A DNA stretch of 64,000 bases from Salegentibacter sp. (GTDB lineage: Bacteria > Bacteroidota > Bacteroidia > Flavobacteriales > Flavobacteriaceae): contig CP051246.1 of assembly GCA_017795085.1 (NCBI GenBank), positions 1,738,514 through 1,802,513 of the forward strand, written 5' to 3'. How positions within the stretch are numbered: position 1 is the stretch's first letter; each line of letters begins with the position of its first letter. The position numbers were made by a program, and so were the translations under genes. This document shows, piece after piece, positions 18,370 to 26,423 of the stretch. The notes below the pieces were generated by a model. The model was not told where the DNA came from. It worked only from the letters and a program-made list of their open reading frames with translations, and ran no database searches.

Positions 18370-18525
18370 TTAATTTAAAATAGTGTCAAATTTCATTCTT
18401 TTATCATATTCTGTTATCCTAAGGACTCTAGAATAGTTCAAAAGGAACGAAATAGTTTCTCTTTTAGGTCGCAATTCTTTTAACTTGTCTCCTTTTGGAG
18501 TGTTTTTAGTGTAAAGTTTCCCCAT
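18370..18525 (-). CDS. Small 51-residue protein of unknown function
   Basis: A short reading frame starting MGKLYTKNTPKGDK and ending RMKFDTILN. It is basic in its first half and has a hydrophobic central helix (ETISFLLNYSRVLRI). It starts 58 nt after the sigma factor gene on the same strand and ends at a bidirectional terminator, which supports a real gene cotranscribed with the sigma factor. Similar short ORFs seem familiar from Flavobacteriaceae, but I cannot name a family. It might act with the sigma factor, for which there is only positional evidence. Confidence 0.65.
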   Translation of the reverse strand: MGKLYTKNTPKGDKLKELRPKRETISFLLNYSRVLRITEYDKRMKFDTILN

Positions 18526-18583
18526 CTTTTAATTTTGTCTTTGATTCTATAGAATAACGCAGACATAAAGGGAAAAGTATATA

Positions 18584-19168
18584 CTAATTTGTTAAAACTA
18601 AGTTATGTTTTTCTATTATTTTCCGAAGGTTTATTAACGCATAACGCATTCGGCCTAAAGCAGTATTAATACTAACCCCGGTACGTTCTGAGATCTCCTT
18701 GAAACTCATATCTTTATAGATACGCATAGTAAGTACCTCAAGCTGATCGGCCGGTAGCTCTTTAATTAATTCCTGAACATCACATTCAATTTGATCTTTA
18801 ATAATTTGCTTTTCAGCATTAAGGTCTGAATCGCTTAAAACCGAAAAAATATTAAAATCTCCGTTGCTTTCAAATCTAGGCATACGTTTGTTTTTTCTAA
18901 AATGATCGATAACCAAATTATGTGCAATACGCATTACCCAGGGTAAAAATTTCCCTTCTTCATTATATTTTCCACGCTTTAAGGTATTTATCACTTTAAT
19001 AAAAGTGTCCTGAAAAACATCTTCCGCAACATCTTTATCAAAAACTTTCGAAAAAATAAAGCTGTATATTCGGTGTTCATGACGGGAAATCAAAGTAGAT
19101 AAAGCACTTTCATTTCCGCTTAAATATTCCCGTACAAGACTTGCATCGGTTACTTTTAGGTTCTCCAT
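18584..19168 (-). CDS. ECF-type RNA polymerase sigma factor
   Basis: A 194-residue group 4 sigma factor. Region 2 (about 25-95) contains DVFQDTFIKVINTL and the promoter-melting WVMRIAHNLVIDHFRK. Region 4 (about 130-185) has the helix-turn-helix MSFKEISERTGVSINTALGRM. The HTH is clearly intact. No anti-sigma gene with a typical FecR or zinc domain is adjacent; the next gene downstream is only 51 residues long. It diverges from uvrA with a 239-nt intergenic region. Confidence 0.93.
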   Translation of the reverse strand: MENLKVTDASLVREYLSGNESALSTLISRHEHRIYSFIFSKVFDKDVAEDVFQDTFIKVINTLKRGKYNEEGKFLPWVMRIAHNLVIDHFRKNKRMPRFESNGDFNIFSVLSDSDLNAEKQIIKDQIECDVQELIKELPADQLEVLTMRIYKDMSFKEISERTGVSINTALGRMRYALINLRKIIEKHNLVLTN

Positions 19169-19292
19169 ATCAGTTACTTTTATTCAGGATGGTAGCATAC
19201 AACCTGAAATTTTTGGTTTTTTAGTTTAAAAGTAACTTTGTGCTATAGGCAAGAATTATTAATGTTAAACCTTGAGGTCAAATATAGCAAGA

Positions 19293-19300
19293 TAAATTTG
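19293..19300 (+). promoter_or_regulatory. Possible upstream promoter box before uvrA
   Basis: TAAATTTG, with TTG 18 nt upstream (19272-19274), fits the Bacteroidota promoter pattern. A similar match (TAACTTTG at 19233-19240 with TTG 17 nt upstream) lies further away. In such AT-rich DNA one or both may be chance. Confidence 0.3.
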
Positions 19301-19376
19301 ACAAAAACAAATAAAAGCTTAAATTTTTAACATTACTATAGGAATTTTCAGGCTTTTTCCCCAGCTTCTTATTGAG

Positions 19377-19384
19377 TACCTTTG
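19377..19384 (+). promoter_or_regulatory. Bacteroidota-type promoter (-7 box) for uvrA
   Basis: TACCTTTG matches TAnnTTTG and ends 23 nt before the ATG at 19408. It argues against the alternative TTG start at 19372, which would lie inside the promoter. Confidence 0.6.
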
Positions 19385-19407
19385 CAGCTTTACAGCAAAT
19401 TTATCGC

Positions 19408-22197
19408 ATGAAAATTGACGTTGATAAGGCCAATCCAAAGGAAAATATAATCATTAAGGGTGCAAAACTGCACAACCTTAAAAATATTAATGTTGTTATC
19501 CCCAGAAATAAACTGGTGGTGATTACCGGACTTTCCGGCTCGGGAAAATCCAGCCTTGCCTTTGATACCCTGTATGCCGAAGGACAGCGCCGGTATGTGG
19601 AAAGTCTTTCGTCTTACGCACGGCAATTTTTAGGCCGACTTAATAAACCAAAAGTTGATTATATCAAAGGTATTGCCCCGGCTATTGCCATTGAACAAAA
19701 GGTAAATTCTACCAATCCCCGGTCTACGGTAGGAACTTCAACTGAAATCTATGATTATCTGAAATTGCTTTTTGCCCGTGTGGGGAAGACCTATTCCCCA
19801 ATTTCAGGAAATCAGGTGAAAAAAGATAGTGTAACCGATGTAGTAAATTATGTAAAAGATTTTCCGGAAAGGGAAAAACTTTTACTCCTATCTCCTATCC
19901 ATCTGGAAGAAGGACGTCCGCTTTCAGAAAAAATAAAAGTACTTGCGCAACAGGGCTACAGCCGAATTAAAATAAAAGAAGATGTCGTCAGAATTGATGA
20001 AGCCAATTTTGATAAAGCCACTCCAGAATCGACTTTTCTAGTGATTGATCGTATTATTACCAAGGATGAAGAAGATTTTTATAATCGCCTGGCCGATGCC
20101 GTGGATGCTGCATTTTTTGAAGGAAAAGGCGAGCTTTATATCGAAAAGCTAAGCGACGGAGTTTCGAGACATTTTAGTAATAAATTTGAACTGGACGGCA
20201 TAAATTTCCCTGAACCAAATGTACATCTTTTCAGCTTTAATAACCCTTACGGTGCCTGCCCAAAATGTGAAGGCTATGGTGATGTTATTGGTATTGATGA
20301 AGATTTGGTTATTCCCAATACCGGGCTTTCAGTTTTCGAAAACGCAATTTTCCCCTGGCGTGGGGATAGTATGAGTTGGTATCGTGACCAGTTGGTCAAT
20401 AATTCCCATAAATTTGATTTTCCTATTCATAAACCCTGGTTCAAACTCACCGATGAGCAAAAAGAACTGGTTTGGAATGGAAATCAGTATTTTGAGGGAA
20501 TTAATGAGTTTTTTGATTTTCTGGAACGAAAAGCCTATAAAATTCAAAACAGGGTAATGCTTTCCCGCTATCGCGGAAAAACTAGATGCAGTACCTGTAA
20601 GGGAAAACGCCTTCGTCCTGAAGTTGAAAATGTAAAAATAAACGGCCATAGTATTACCGATTTGGTTGAAAAGCCCTTAGATAAAGTACGGGCATTTTTT
20701 AATGAACTGGAATTAAATAAATATGATGTCCAAATTGCCAAAAGATTACTTACCGAAATCAGGAACCGGCTTGATTTTCTTTCCCAGGTAGGTCTAGATT
20801 ATTTAACCCTAAACCGTAAATCAAATACACTTTCAGGTGGGGAATCACAGCGAATTAATCTGGCGACTTCGCTTGGTAGTAGTTTAGTGGGCTCTATGTA
20901 TATTTTAGACGAACCTTCCATTGGTTTACACCCGCGTGACACTGAGCGTTTGATTGGGGTTTTAAAAGGACTGCGTGATTTAGGCAACACGGTTATTGTG
21001 GTAGAACACGATGAAGATATTATGAATGCTGCCGATGAAATTATAGATATTGGTCCTGAAGCCGGTTCATTGGGAGGTGAGGTAGTTGCTACAGGAACCC
21101 TGAAACAAATCTTAAAATCTCATTCACTTACTTCTCAATACCTCAATGGTAAAGAAGAAATTCCTTTACCTGAAAAACGCCGCACTTCTACACAGGAAAT
21201 TAAAGTTATTGGTGCAAGGGAAAATAACCTTAAAAATATTGATGTAACTTTTCCTTTAGGCATTTTTACAGCTATTACCGGGGTTTCAGGGAGTGGAAAA
21301 AGTACCCTGGTTAAAAAAATTCTTTATCCCGGTACCCAAAAACAACTTGGAGGTTATGGTGAAAAAGCCGGACAGTTTACTGCTATTGAAGGAGATTTTA
21401 AAAATCTGGGTAGTGTAGAATATGTAGATCAAAATCCTATTGGCCGTAGTTCCCGTTCAAATCCCGTAACTTATATCAAGGCATACGATGATATTAGGAG
21501 CTTATTTTCAAGCCAGAAATTATCAAAAATCAGGAATTATACGCCTAAATATTTTTCTTTTAATGTAGATGGCGGGCGTTGCGAAGTATGTAAAGGTGAA
21601 GGTGAAGTCACCATAGAAATGCAGTTTATGGCCGATGTTCATTTAGAATGTGAAGCCTGCAACGGCAAGCGCTTTAAAAAAGAAGTATTAGAGGTTAGTT
21701 TTGAAGATAAAAATATTGATGATGTATTAAATATGACCATTGATGATGCTACAGATTTCTTCAAAAAACACAAACAAGATAAAATTGTTAGAAAATTAAA
21801 ACCTTTAAAAGATGTAGGGCTCGGATATGTAAAATTAGGCCAAAGCTCCTCTACTCTTTCCGGTGGGGAGGCACAACGTATAAAACTGGCTTCTTTTCTG
21901 GTAAAAGGTAGTTCTCGAGACAAAGCCTTATTTATTTTTGATGAACCTACCACCGGATTACACTTTCACGATATCAAAAAACTACTACAATCTTTTAATG
22001 CCCTTATCAAAAAAGGACATAGTGTAATTGTGATTGAGCATAATATGGACTTGGTAAAATGCGCCGATTATGTCATTGATTTAGGTCTAGGAGGTGGTGA
22101 AAAAGGTGGTCATTTAGTAGCTTTTGGTACACCCGAAGAAGTAATAAAAAACAAAAAATCATTTACCGCTAAGTATCTAAAAGAAAAATTACGATAG
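19408..22197 (+). CDS. uvrA: Excinuclease ABC subunit A
   Basis: The damage-recognition ATPase of nucleotide excision repair, 929 residues from the ATG at 19408. Two ABC ATPase modules are visible: Walker [10 protein letters not shown] and GVSGSGKST, signature motifs [12 protein letters not shown] and [12 protein letters not shown], with DEPSIGLH and DEPTTGLH Walker B regions. Zinc-binding CxxC pairs are present (CPKC, CSTC, CEVC, CEAC). I prefer the ATG because the in-frame TTG at 19372 overlaps the promoter box. It stands alone, with no uvrB nearby. Confidence 0.97.
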   Translation: MKIDVDKANPKENIIIKGAKLHNLKNINVVIPRNKLVVITGLSGSGKSSLAFDTLYAEGQRRYVESLSSYARQFLGRLNKPKVDYIKGIAPAIAIEQKVNSTNPRSTVGTSTEIYDYLKLLFARVGKTYSPISGNQVKKDSVTDVVNYVKDFPEREKLLLLSPIHLEEGRPLSEKIKVLAQQGYSRIKIKEDVVRIDEANFDKATPESTFLVIDRIITKDEEDFYNRLADAVDAAFFEGKGELYIEKLSDGVSRHFSNKFELDGINFPEPNVHLFSFNNPYGACPKCEGYGDVIGIDEDLVIPNTGLSVFENAIFPWRGDSMSWYRDQLVNNSHKFDFPIHKPWFKLTDEQKELVWNGNQYFEGINEFFDFLERKAYKIQNRVMLSRYRGKTRCSTCKGKRLRPEVENVKINGHSITDLVEKPLDKVRAFFNELELNKYDVQIAKRLLTEIRNRLDFLSQVGLDYLTLNRKSNTLSGGESQRINLATSLGSSLVGSMYILDEPSIGLHPRDTERLIGVLKGLRDLGNTVIVVEHDEDIMNAADEIIDIGPEAGSLGGEVVATGTLKQILKSHSLTSQYLNGKEEIPLPEKRRTSTQEIKVIGARENNLKNIDVTFPLGIFTAITGVSGSGKSTLVKKILYPGTQKQLGGYGEKAGQFTAIEGDFKNLGSVEYVDQNPIGRSSRSNPVTYIKAYDDIRSLFSSQKLSKIRNYTPKYFSFNVDGGRCEVCKGEGEVTIEMQFMADVHLECEACNGKRFKKEVLEVSFEDKNIDDVLNMTIDDATDFFKKHKQDKIVRKLKPLKDVGLGYVKLGQSSSTLSGGEAQRIKLASFLVKGSSRDKALFIFDEPTTGLHFHDIKKLLQSFNALIKKGHSVIVIEHNMDLVKCADYVIDLGLGGGEKGGHLVAFGTPEEVIKNKKSFTAKYLKEKLR

Positions 22198-22264
22198 AAT
22201 AATATACTGATTTTCAAAACCTAAAACATCTAAAACAGGTAAATACAGGTGGCTTTTAGATTTC

Positions 22265-22280
22265 TGGCACAGCCTTTGTA
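22265..22280 (+). promoter_or_regulatory. Sigma-54-like promoter before the basic repeat protein
   Basis: TGGCACAGCCTTTGTA fits the sigma-54 consensus TGGCACR-N4-TTGCW with one mismatch (T for C in TTGC). The GG and TTG pairs have the -24/-12 spacing, and the predicted start is about 40-45 nt before the ATG at 22334. No TAnnTTTG box was found in the same region. Confidence 0.5.
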
Positions 22281-22333
22281 ACTTTTATGATAACTGCCTA
22301 ACTCGGTTAGGATAATTATCTAAATTTTACACT

Positions 22334-23539
22334 ATGAAAAATTTCACATACATATTAAGTTTTTTGTTTTTTGGGTTTACGCTTTCAGCTTCAGTTTCTG
22401 AAGCACATCCGCGAAACGCTTATACAGACTCATTTATTTTTATTGAAGATGGAGTAGAATTTGCCATTTATCCTAATGGAGAGTTCGATTTTTATTACAA
22501 TCCGGCTTTTCGTAGAGGAAGTTCAGTTAATATTTCCGCACCAGGAATGAATATCAGTTATAATTCCGGGTATAACTATGATCCCTATGTACAATACGAT
22601 GACTACGGGGCTGTAATTCAAATTGAAAATGTTCCGGTATATTATGATTACTACGGAAGAATTATCCAGGCTGGAGATGTATTTATTAATTACAATCGAC
22701 AAGGAAGAATTGTACAAATAGGTAACCTGCATGTAAGTTATAACAGGTTTAATGAATTTGCCCGTTTTAGAGGCTATATTAATAGTTATAATCGTAGATA
22801 TATTGCCCGACCATGGCATAGCTATTACAGCAGGCCGCGCAGTAGCCTAAGCATCGTGTTCAACAGGCCTTACCGTGCTTATTATCAACCACAGCGTATT
22901 ACGTATGTTAAACACGTAAATTATTATAATAACAATAAAAACTATTATAAAAAGAATAATTTTTATCGTCCTAAAGAGCGAGTAGTTTCTTATAACAGGG
23001 GTCGCAGAACAGATTCCAAAAGAAATATCCGAAAGGTAAATAACCGTCGTTCTGATGCGATGGCTAACAAAAGTAGAGCTACTAAAGCGCGAAGTACTTC
23101 TAAAAATAAGTCCAACGCCCGTTCTAGCCGTTCTACAAATAGAAATGTAAAAGCAAACGGCAATAGCAGAACGAATACCGCTAAAATTACACGAACGCCT
23201 TCAAGAAAGAGCAATGTAAATGTACGAAAAGCATCTGCAAGAAACTCTGAAGCACGTTCAAATACGCGTGGTAAGACTATACAAAATAAGTCTGCTACCT
23301 CAAAAGTTCGAAAAGCTACAAGTCGCTCAAGCAGATCTAATGTAAAAAGAAGTGCACCTAAAAGAAATACTTCAGCAAAGTCTTCTAACTCAAGAAGCAA
23401 GTCTAAAGTTCAAAGGTCACGAAATACAAAAAAGCCTACATCTGTAAAGCGGCAAAGAAGTACAAATTCCCGTGCCGTTAAATCAAATTCTTCTAGCCGG
23501 GGAAAAAGTTCGGCACGAAGTGTGAGAGGTAGAAGATAG
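22334..23539 (+). CDS. Secreted protein with 16-residue Tyr/Gly repeats and a long basic disordered tail
   Basis: A 401-residue protein I cannot place in a named family. A signal peptide (residues 1-23, ending SVSEA) precedes a beta-rich part. Residues 88-103, 104-119 and 120-135 are three tandem 16-residue units of pattern YxxxGxhhQhxxhxhx (h hydrophobic), with a degenerate fourth at 136-151. From about residue 205 to the end it is dominated by Arg, Lys, Ser and Asn, with almost no hydrophobic residues, like a histone-like or nucleic acid/polyanion-binding disordered tail. It stands alone between uvrA and a strong terminator, behind a sigma-54-like promoter. An exported polycationic surface or matrix protein is an inference only. 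Confidence 0.85.
   Translation: MKNFTYILSFLFFGFTLSASVSEAHPRNAYTDSFIFIEDGVEFAIYPNGEFDFYYNPAFRRGSSVNISAPGMNISYNSGYNYDPYVQYDDYGAVIQIENVPVYYDYYGRIIQAGDVFINYNRQGRIVQIGNLHVSYNRFNEFARFRGYINSYNRRYIARPWHSYYSRPRSSLSIVFNRPYRAYYQPQRITYVKHVNYYNNNKNYYKKNNFYRPKERVVSYNRGRRTDSKRNIRKVNNRRSDAMANKSRATKARSTSKNKSNARSSRSTNRNVKANGNSRTNTAKITRTPSRKSNVNVRKASARNSEARSNTRGKTIQNKSATSKVRKATSRSSRSNVKRSAPKRNTSAKSSNSRSKSKVQRSRNTKKPTSVKRQRSTNSRAVKSNSSSRGKSSARSVRGRR
22595..22738 (+). repeat. Three tandem 48-bp coding repeats (16 residues each)
   Basis: Units at 22595-22642, 22643-22690 and 22691-22738 encode YDDYGAVIQIENVPVY, YDYYGRIIQAGDVFIN and YNRQGRIVQIGNLHVS. The DNA has diverged more than the protein pattern, so the repeat is old and kept by selection on the protein. 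Confidence 0.8.
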
Positions 23540-23574
23540 AAAAGTTTATAATTTAATTTTTTGGTTGGTTAGTT

Positions 23575-23620
23575 GGAAACCCCAGGGGCATCGAAAGATG
23601 TTCCGGGGTTTCCCGTTTTT
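23575..23620 (+). terminator. Rho-independent terminator after the basic repeat protein
   Basis: GGAAACCCC and GGGGTTTCC form the base of a long stem, followed by CGTTTTT. It lies between the convergent repeat protein and flippase genes. Confidence 0.8.
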
Positions 23621-25082
23621 AAGAAGATTTATTTCTAAAAATCTTTTTTAGAATCGCTTCGGTTTCTACGGAAAGCTTCAATTTATAAATCAAAAAAATG
23701 TATAGTAAACTAATTAGTAAAGATTTTAAAAGAATATTAATAATAGGGTGAGAAGAAAAATCCCAGACATAAAAACCAAAGCTAAACAATACTAAAAGTA
23801 ATAACACAAGACTGGTTTTTTGGGTAAAGGGTGTTATTCCAAATTTATTATATACCAAATATAATTTTGAAGTATTATAAGCAAAAAACGCTAAAAAACT
23901 TGCCAGAGCCGCTCCTTCGAGCCCCAGAATGGGAATAAAAACCAAATTCAACACAAAAGCTATAACCACAAGAAAAACTCCTATGGCCAAAACAATTCTA
24001 TAATAATCAGAATTAAATAAAATACTATTGTTGTTTCCTAAAAAATTGTCATACAATTTTACCAGGGAAATCAGCAAAACCACCCAAAAATGCAATTCAT
24101 ATTCTTCCGGGATTAATTCATACAACTGCGAAATATTGGTTAGAATCAGGATAAAAATAAAGCTACTTATAATTAATAAGTTTAAAGAACTTTTTTTGTA
24201 TAACTCAGCCAGCCCTCTCCTATCTTTTCTATTTAACATTTCAGCAGTCATTGGATGGGTAATTTGATGCATAGCTTTTTGCGGCACAGAAATTACCGTT
24301 GCTATATAGAGTCCAATACCATAAATCGCCACATTTTCTATCGGCAGGTAATATTCTATCATAACCTTATCCAGATCAAGCAAGACCATTGCTACTGAAG
24401 CAGCAATAAGAATAAGCGAAGTATATTTTAAAACCACACTTAAATTACGTGGGAACTTGAAGTTAAGCTTCGGAAGGTATAATCTAAAGGCATATAAGGC
24501 CATTGCAAGGGCACGTAAAACATAAATTCCTGCTATGGCATAAATAAACCAGTGTACTGTAATTAACTGAAAATATACCGCAAACAATAACAAACTGGTA
24601 CAGATTCGGTGAAAAACTTCTTTCATTAAATTTCCAAAAACACTTCGGAAATAGATTTTAGACCAGGCGAAGAAAATTTCAAAATAGGCAGTAGCCACAG
24701 AAATTATAAAAATCAACCAAATATAAGGTTGCACCAAAGCATTTCCATCTGCAAAATAATCAAGTAAAAACCGATATCCCGCAATACCTATAAGGCCTAA
24801 CAATAATGAAATCAATATCGGTAAAAATAATACCAGATTAAAAAGCCGATCTTTATCTTCTTTTGATTTATAAAAACTGAAAAATTTAATGAGCGTACTA
24901 TGTACCCCAAATGCCATAAATGGCCATATTAAATTTGCTGCCGAAAGCAAGAAACTTACCAACCCGTAGTATTGTTGTTCAATAAAATAGGTGAAGAGAA
25001 AAAGAGTATTTGCCGCACCAATTGCAAAACCAACATAAGTGGTTAGCATATTTTTAGCCGACTGATTTATAATTATCCCCAT
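23619..25082 (-). CDS. Polysaccharide/lipid-linked oligosaccharide flippase, MATE/MOP superfamily
   Basis: A 487-residue polytopic membrane protein with about 12-14 hydrophobic helices, in the pattern of Wzx/RfbX-type exporters that move undecaprenyl-linked sugar units across the inner membrane. The C-terminal half alternates long hydrophobic helices with short charged loops. It is the last gene of the DUF4834-YfhO-glycosyltransferase-flippase run, 9 nt after the glycosyltransferase, which supports a role in envelope polysaccharide export. No polymerase or other assembly gene is nearby. The exact substrate is unknown. Confidence 0.85.
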   Translation of the reverse strand: MGIIINQSAKNMLTTYVGFAIGAANTLFLFTYFIEQQYYGLVSFLLSAANLIWPFMAFGVHSTLIKFFSFYKSKEDKDRLFNLVLFLPILISLLLGLIGIAGYRFLLDYFADGNALVQPYIWLIFIISVATAYFEIFFAWSKIYFRSVFGNLMKEVFHRICTSLLLFAVYFQLITVHWFIYAIAGIYVLRALAMALYAFRLYLPKLNFKFPRNLSVVLKYTSLILIAASVAMVLLDLDKVMIEYYLPIENVAIYGIGLYIATVISVPQKAMHQITHPMTAEMLNRKDRRGLAELYKKSSLNLLIISSFIFILILTNISQLYELIPEEYELHFWVVLLISLVKLYDNFLGNNNSILFNSDYYRIVLAIGVFLVVIAFVLNLVFIPILGLEGAALASFLAFFAYNTSKLYLVYNKFGITPFTQKTSLVLLLLVLFSFGFYVWDFSSHPIINILLKSLLISLLYIFLIYKLKLSVETEAILKKIFRNKSS

Positions 25083-25091
25083 TTACCTGTT

Positions 25092-26372
25092 TTACTTCAG
25101 TAATTTAGCCAATTCTTCGGTAAGAGATTTTCGATGAAACTTCCCAATGTTCCTTCCATTTCCCTCCAACTTGTTCTTCTTAAAAAGCCTAAACAATTCA
25201 AGGATATGTAATTTTAATTCTTTTTTATTCTTATAATCAAAATATTTTCCGGCATTGGTTTCCTTTAATATTTTTTCAGCATCCCAACTTTGAGGGCCTA
25301 TGGCAAGAATGGGCATTTTGGCTTGTAAATATTCAAATAACTTCCCGGGTATAATTCCGCGGGTTTCCTGCCGGTTTATCTCCAATAACAATAAAACCTG
25401 ACTTTGTTTTTGAAGTTGTAAAGCTTCAGAATGTTTAACATAATCAATTTGTTTCAAGAAAGCTGATAATCCGGCATTTTTGATACTTTTTAAAACCGTT
25501 TCACTCACTGCACCAACTAACTTCAATTGAAACACTTTTTTAAATTCTTCATCTTCTCGAATCAACTCGCTGAAAACCTGCCAAAGCACTTTAGGGTTTC
25601 TTCCGGAAAGCAAAGAGCCTATATGTGAAAAAGTGAAGTTCTTATCTTTTTTTAGGATTCCATACTGGTAAAAATCGTCAAAACCATTAGTGATTACATG
25701 TACCGGTTTTATTGCTTTTTTCTGAAATTCCTGCTGTGTTGTAAAACTGGTTACAATAATCTTATCGGCTGTTTCCAATACCTTTTTTTCCAGTTCCTGA
25801 TGTTTTTTCTGAGATTTTTTATTCAGCCTTAATTTAGAATGATAGCCAATCTGCGTCCAGGGATCCCGGAAATCGGCCAACCAGGTTATCGATAAATTTT
25901 CTTTTAAATTTAAACCAATTAAGTGCAAACTGTGTGGTGGCCCGGTAGTAATTATTGTATCTATATTTTCCTGTTGAAGGAATTTTCGCAAAAATTTTAC
26001 TGAAGGTTTTACCCACAATTTTCGTGCATCGGGGATAAAAAAATTTCCCCGGATATACAGCATCAATTTTTGTAAAAAATTTTGATCTTTTTCTGTAGCA
26101 ATAATTCCTGAACTAATTGTTTTAGTTTGCTTTTTTGAAAAAATAGAAGCCAAAGCATAAGGCTCAAAAATCGATTTTTTTATCACCTGAACATTTTCAG
26201 GAATTTCCTTTTCAAATTCCGGATCAACTAATGGATAAGAAGGATTTTCCGGCGCATAAACCACCGGCTCAATATCAAAATCGCGAAGGTATTTTACAAA
26301 TTTTAACCAGCGCTGTACCCCGGGTCCGCCGGCCGGAGGCCAATAATAAGTGATTATCAACACTTTTTTCAT
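25092..26372 (-). CDS. Glycosyltransferase, GT4-like
   Basis: A 426-residue cytoplasmic glycosyltransferase of the GT-B fold. The N-terminal sugar-acceptor domain starts YYWPPAGGPGVQRWLKFVKYL, a common start of Bacteroidota GT4 enzymes. A donor-binding region follows with FSHIGSLLSGRNPK and the nucleotide-sugar segment GIIPGKLFEYLQAKMPILAIG. It lies between YfhO and the flippase, so it probably builds the glycan that the flippase exports. Donor and acceptor are not predictable from sequence. Confidence 0.88.
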   Translation of the reverse strand: MKKVLIITYYWPPAGGPGVQRWLKFVKYLRDFDIEPVVYAPENPSYPLVDPEFEKEIPENVQVIKKSIFEPYALASIFSKKQTKTISSGIIATEKDQNFLQKLMLYIRGNFFIPDARKLWVKPSVKFLRKFLQQENIDTIITTGPPHSLHLIGLNLKENLSITWLADFRDPWTQIGYHSKLRLNKKSQKKHQELEKKVLETADKIIVTSFTTQQEFQKKAIKPVHVITNGFDDFYQYGILKKDKNFTFSHIGSLLSGRNPKVLWQVFSELIREDEEFKKVFQLKLVGAVSETVLKSIKNAGLSAFLKQIDYVKHSEALQLQKQSQVLLLLEINRQETRGIIPGKLFEYLQAKMPILAIGPQSWDAEKILKETNAGKYFDYKNKKELKLHILELFRLFKKNKLEGNGRNIGKFHRKSLTEELAKLLK

Positions 26373-26423
26373 CTACAGAATTTTGCCATTGATTTGGCCC
26401 TGTTGCCAATTAGCATTTCTTCA

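Noticed and set aside
19372..19407. TTG start extending uvrA upstream
   Set aside because: The extension overlaps a perfect promoter box and does not resemble UvrA N termini.
22990..23400. A long leucine-rich minus-strand ORF opposite the basic repeat protein
   Set aside because: It is a shadow of the Arg/Lys/Ser-rich reading frame: its leucine-rich composition is the complement of those codons, and there is no promoter or terminator for it.
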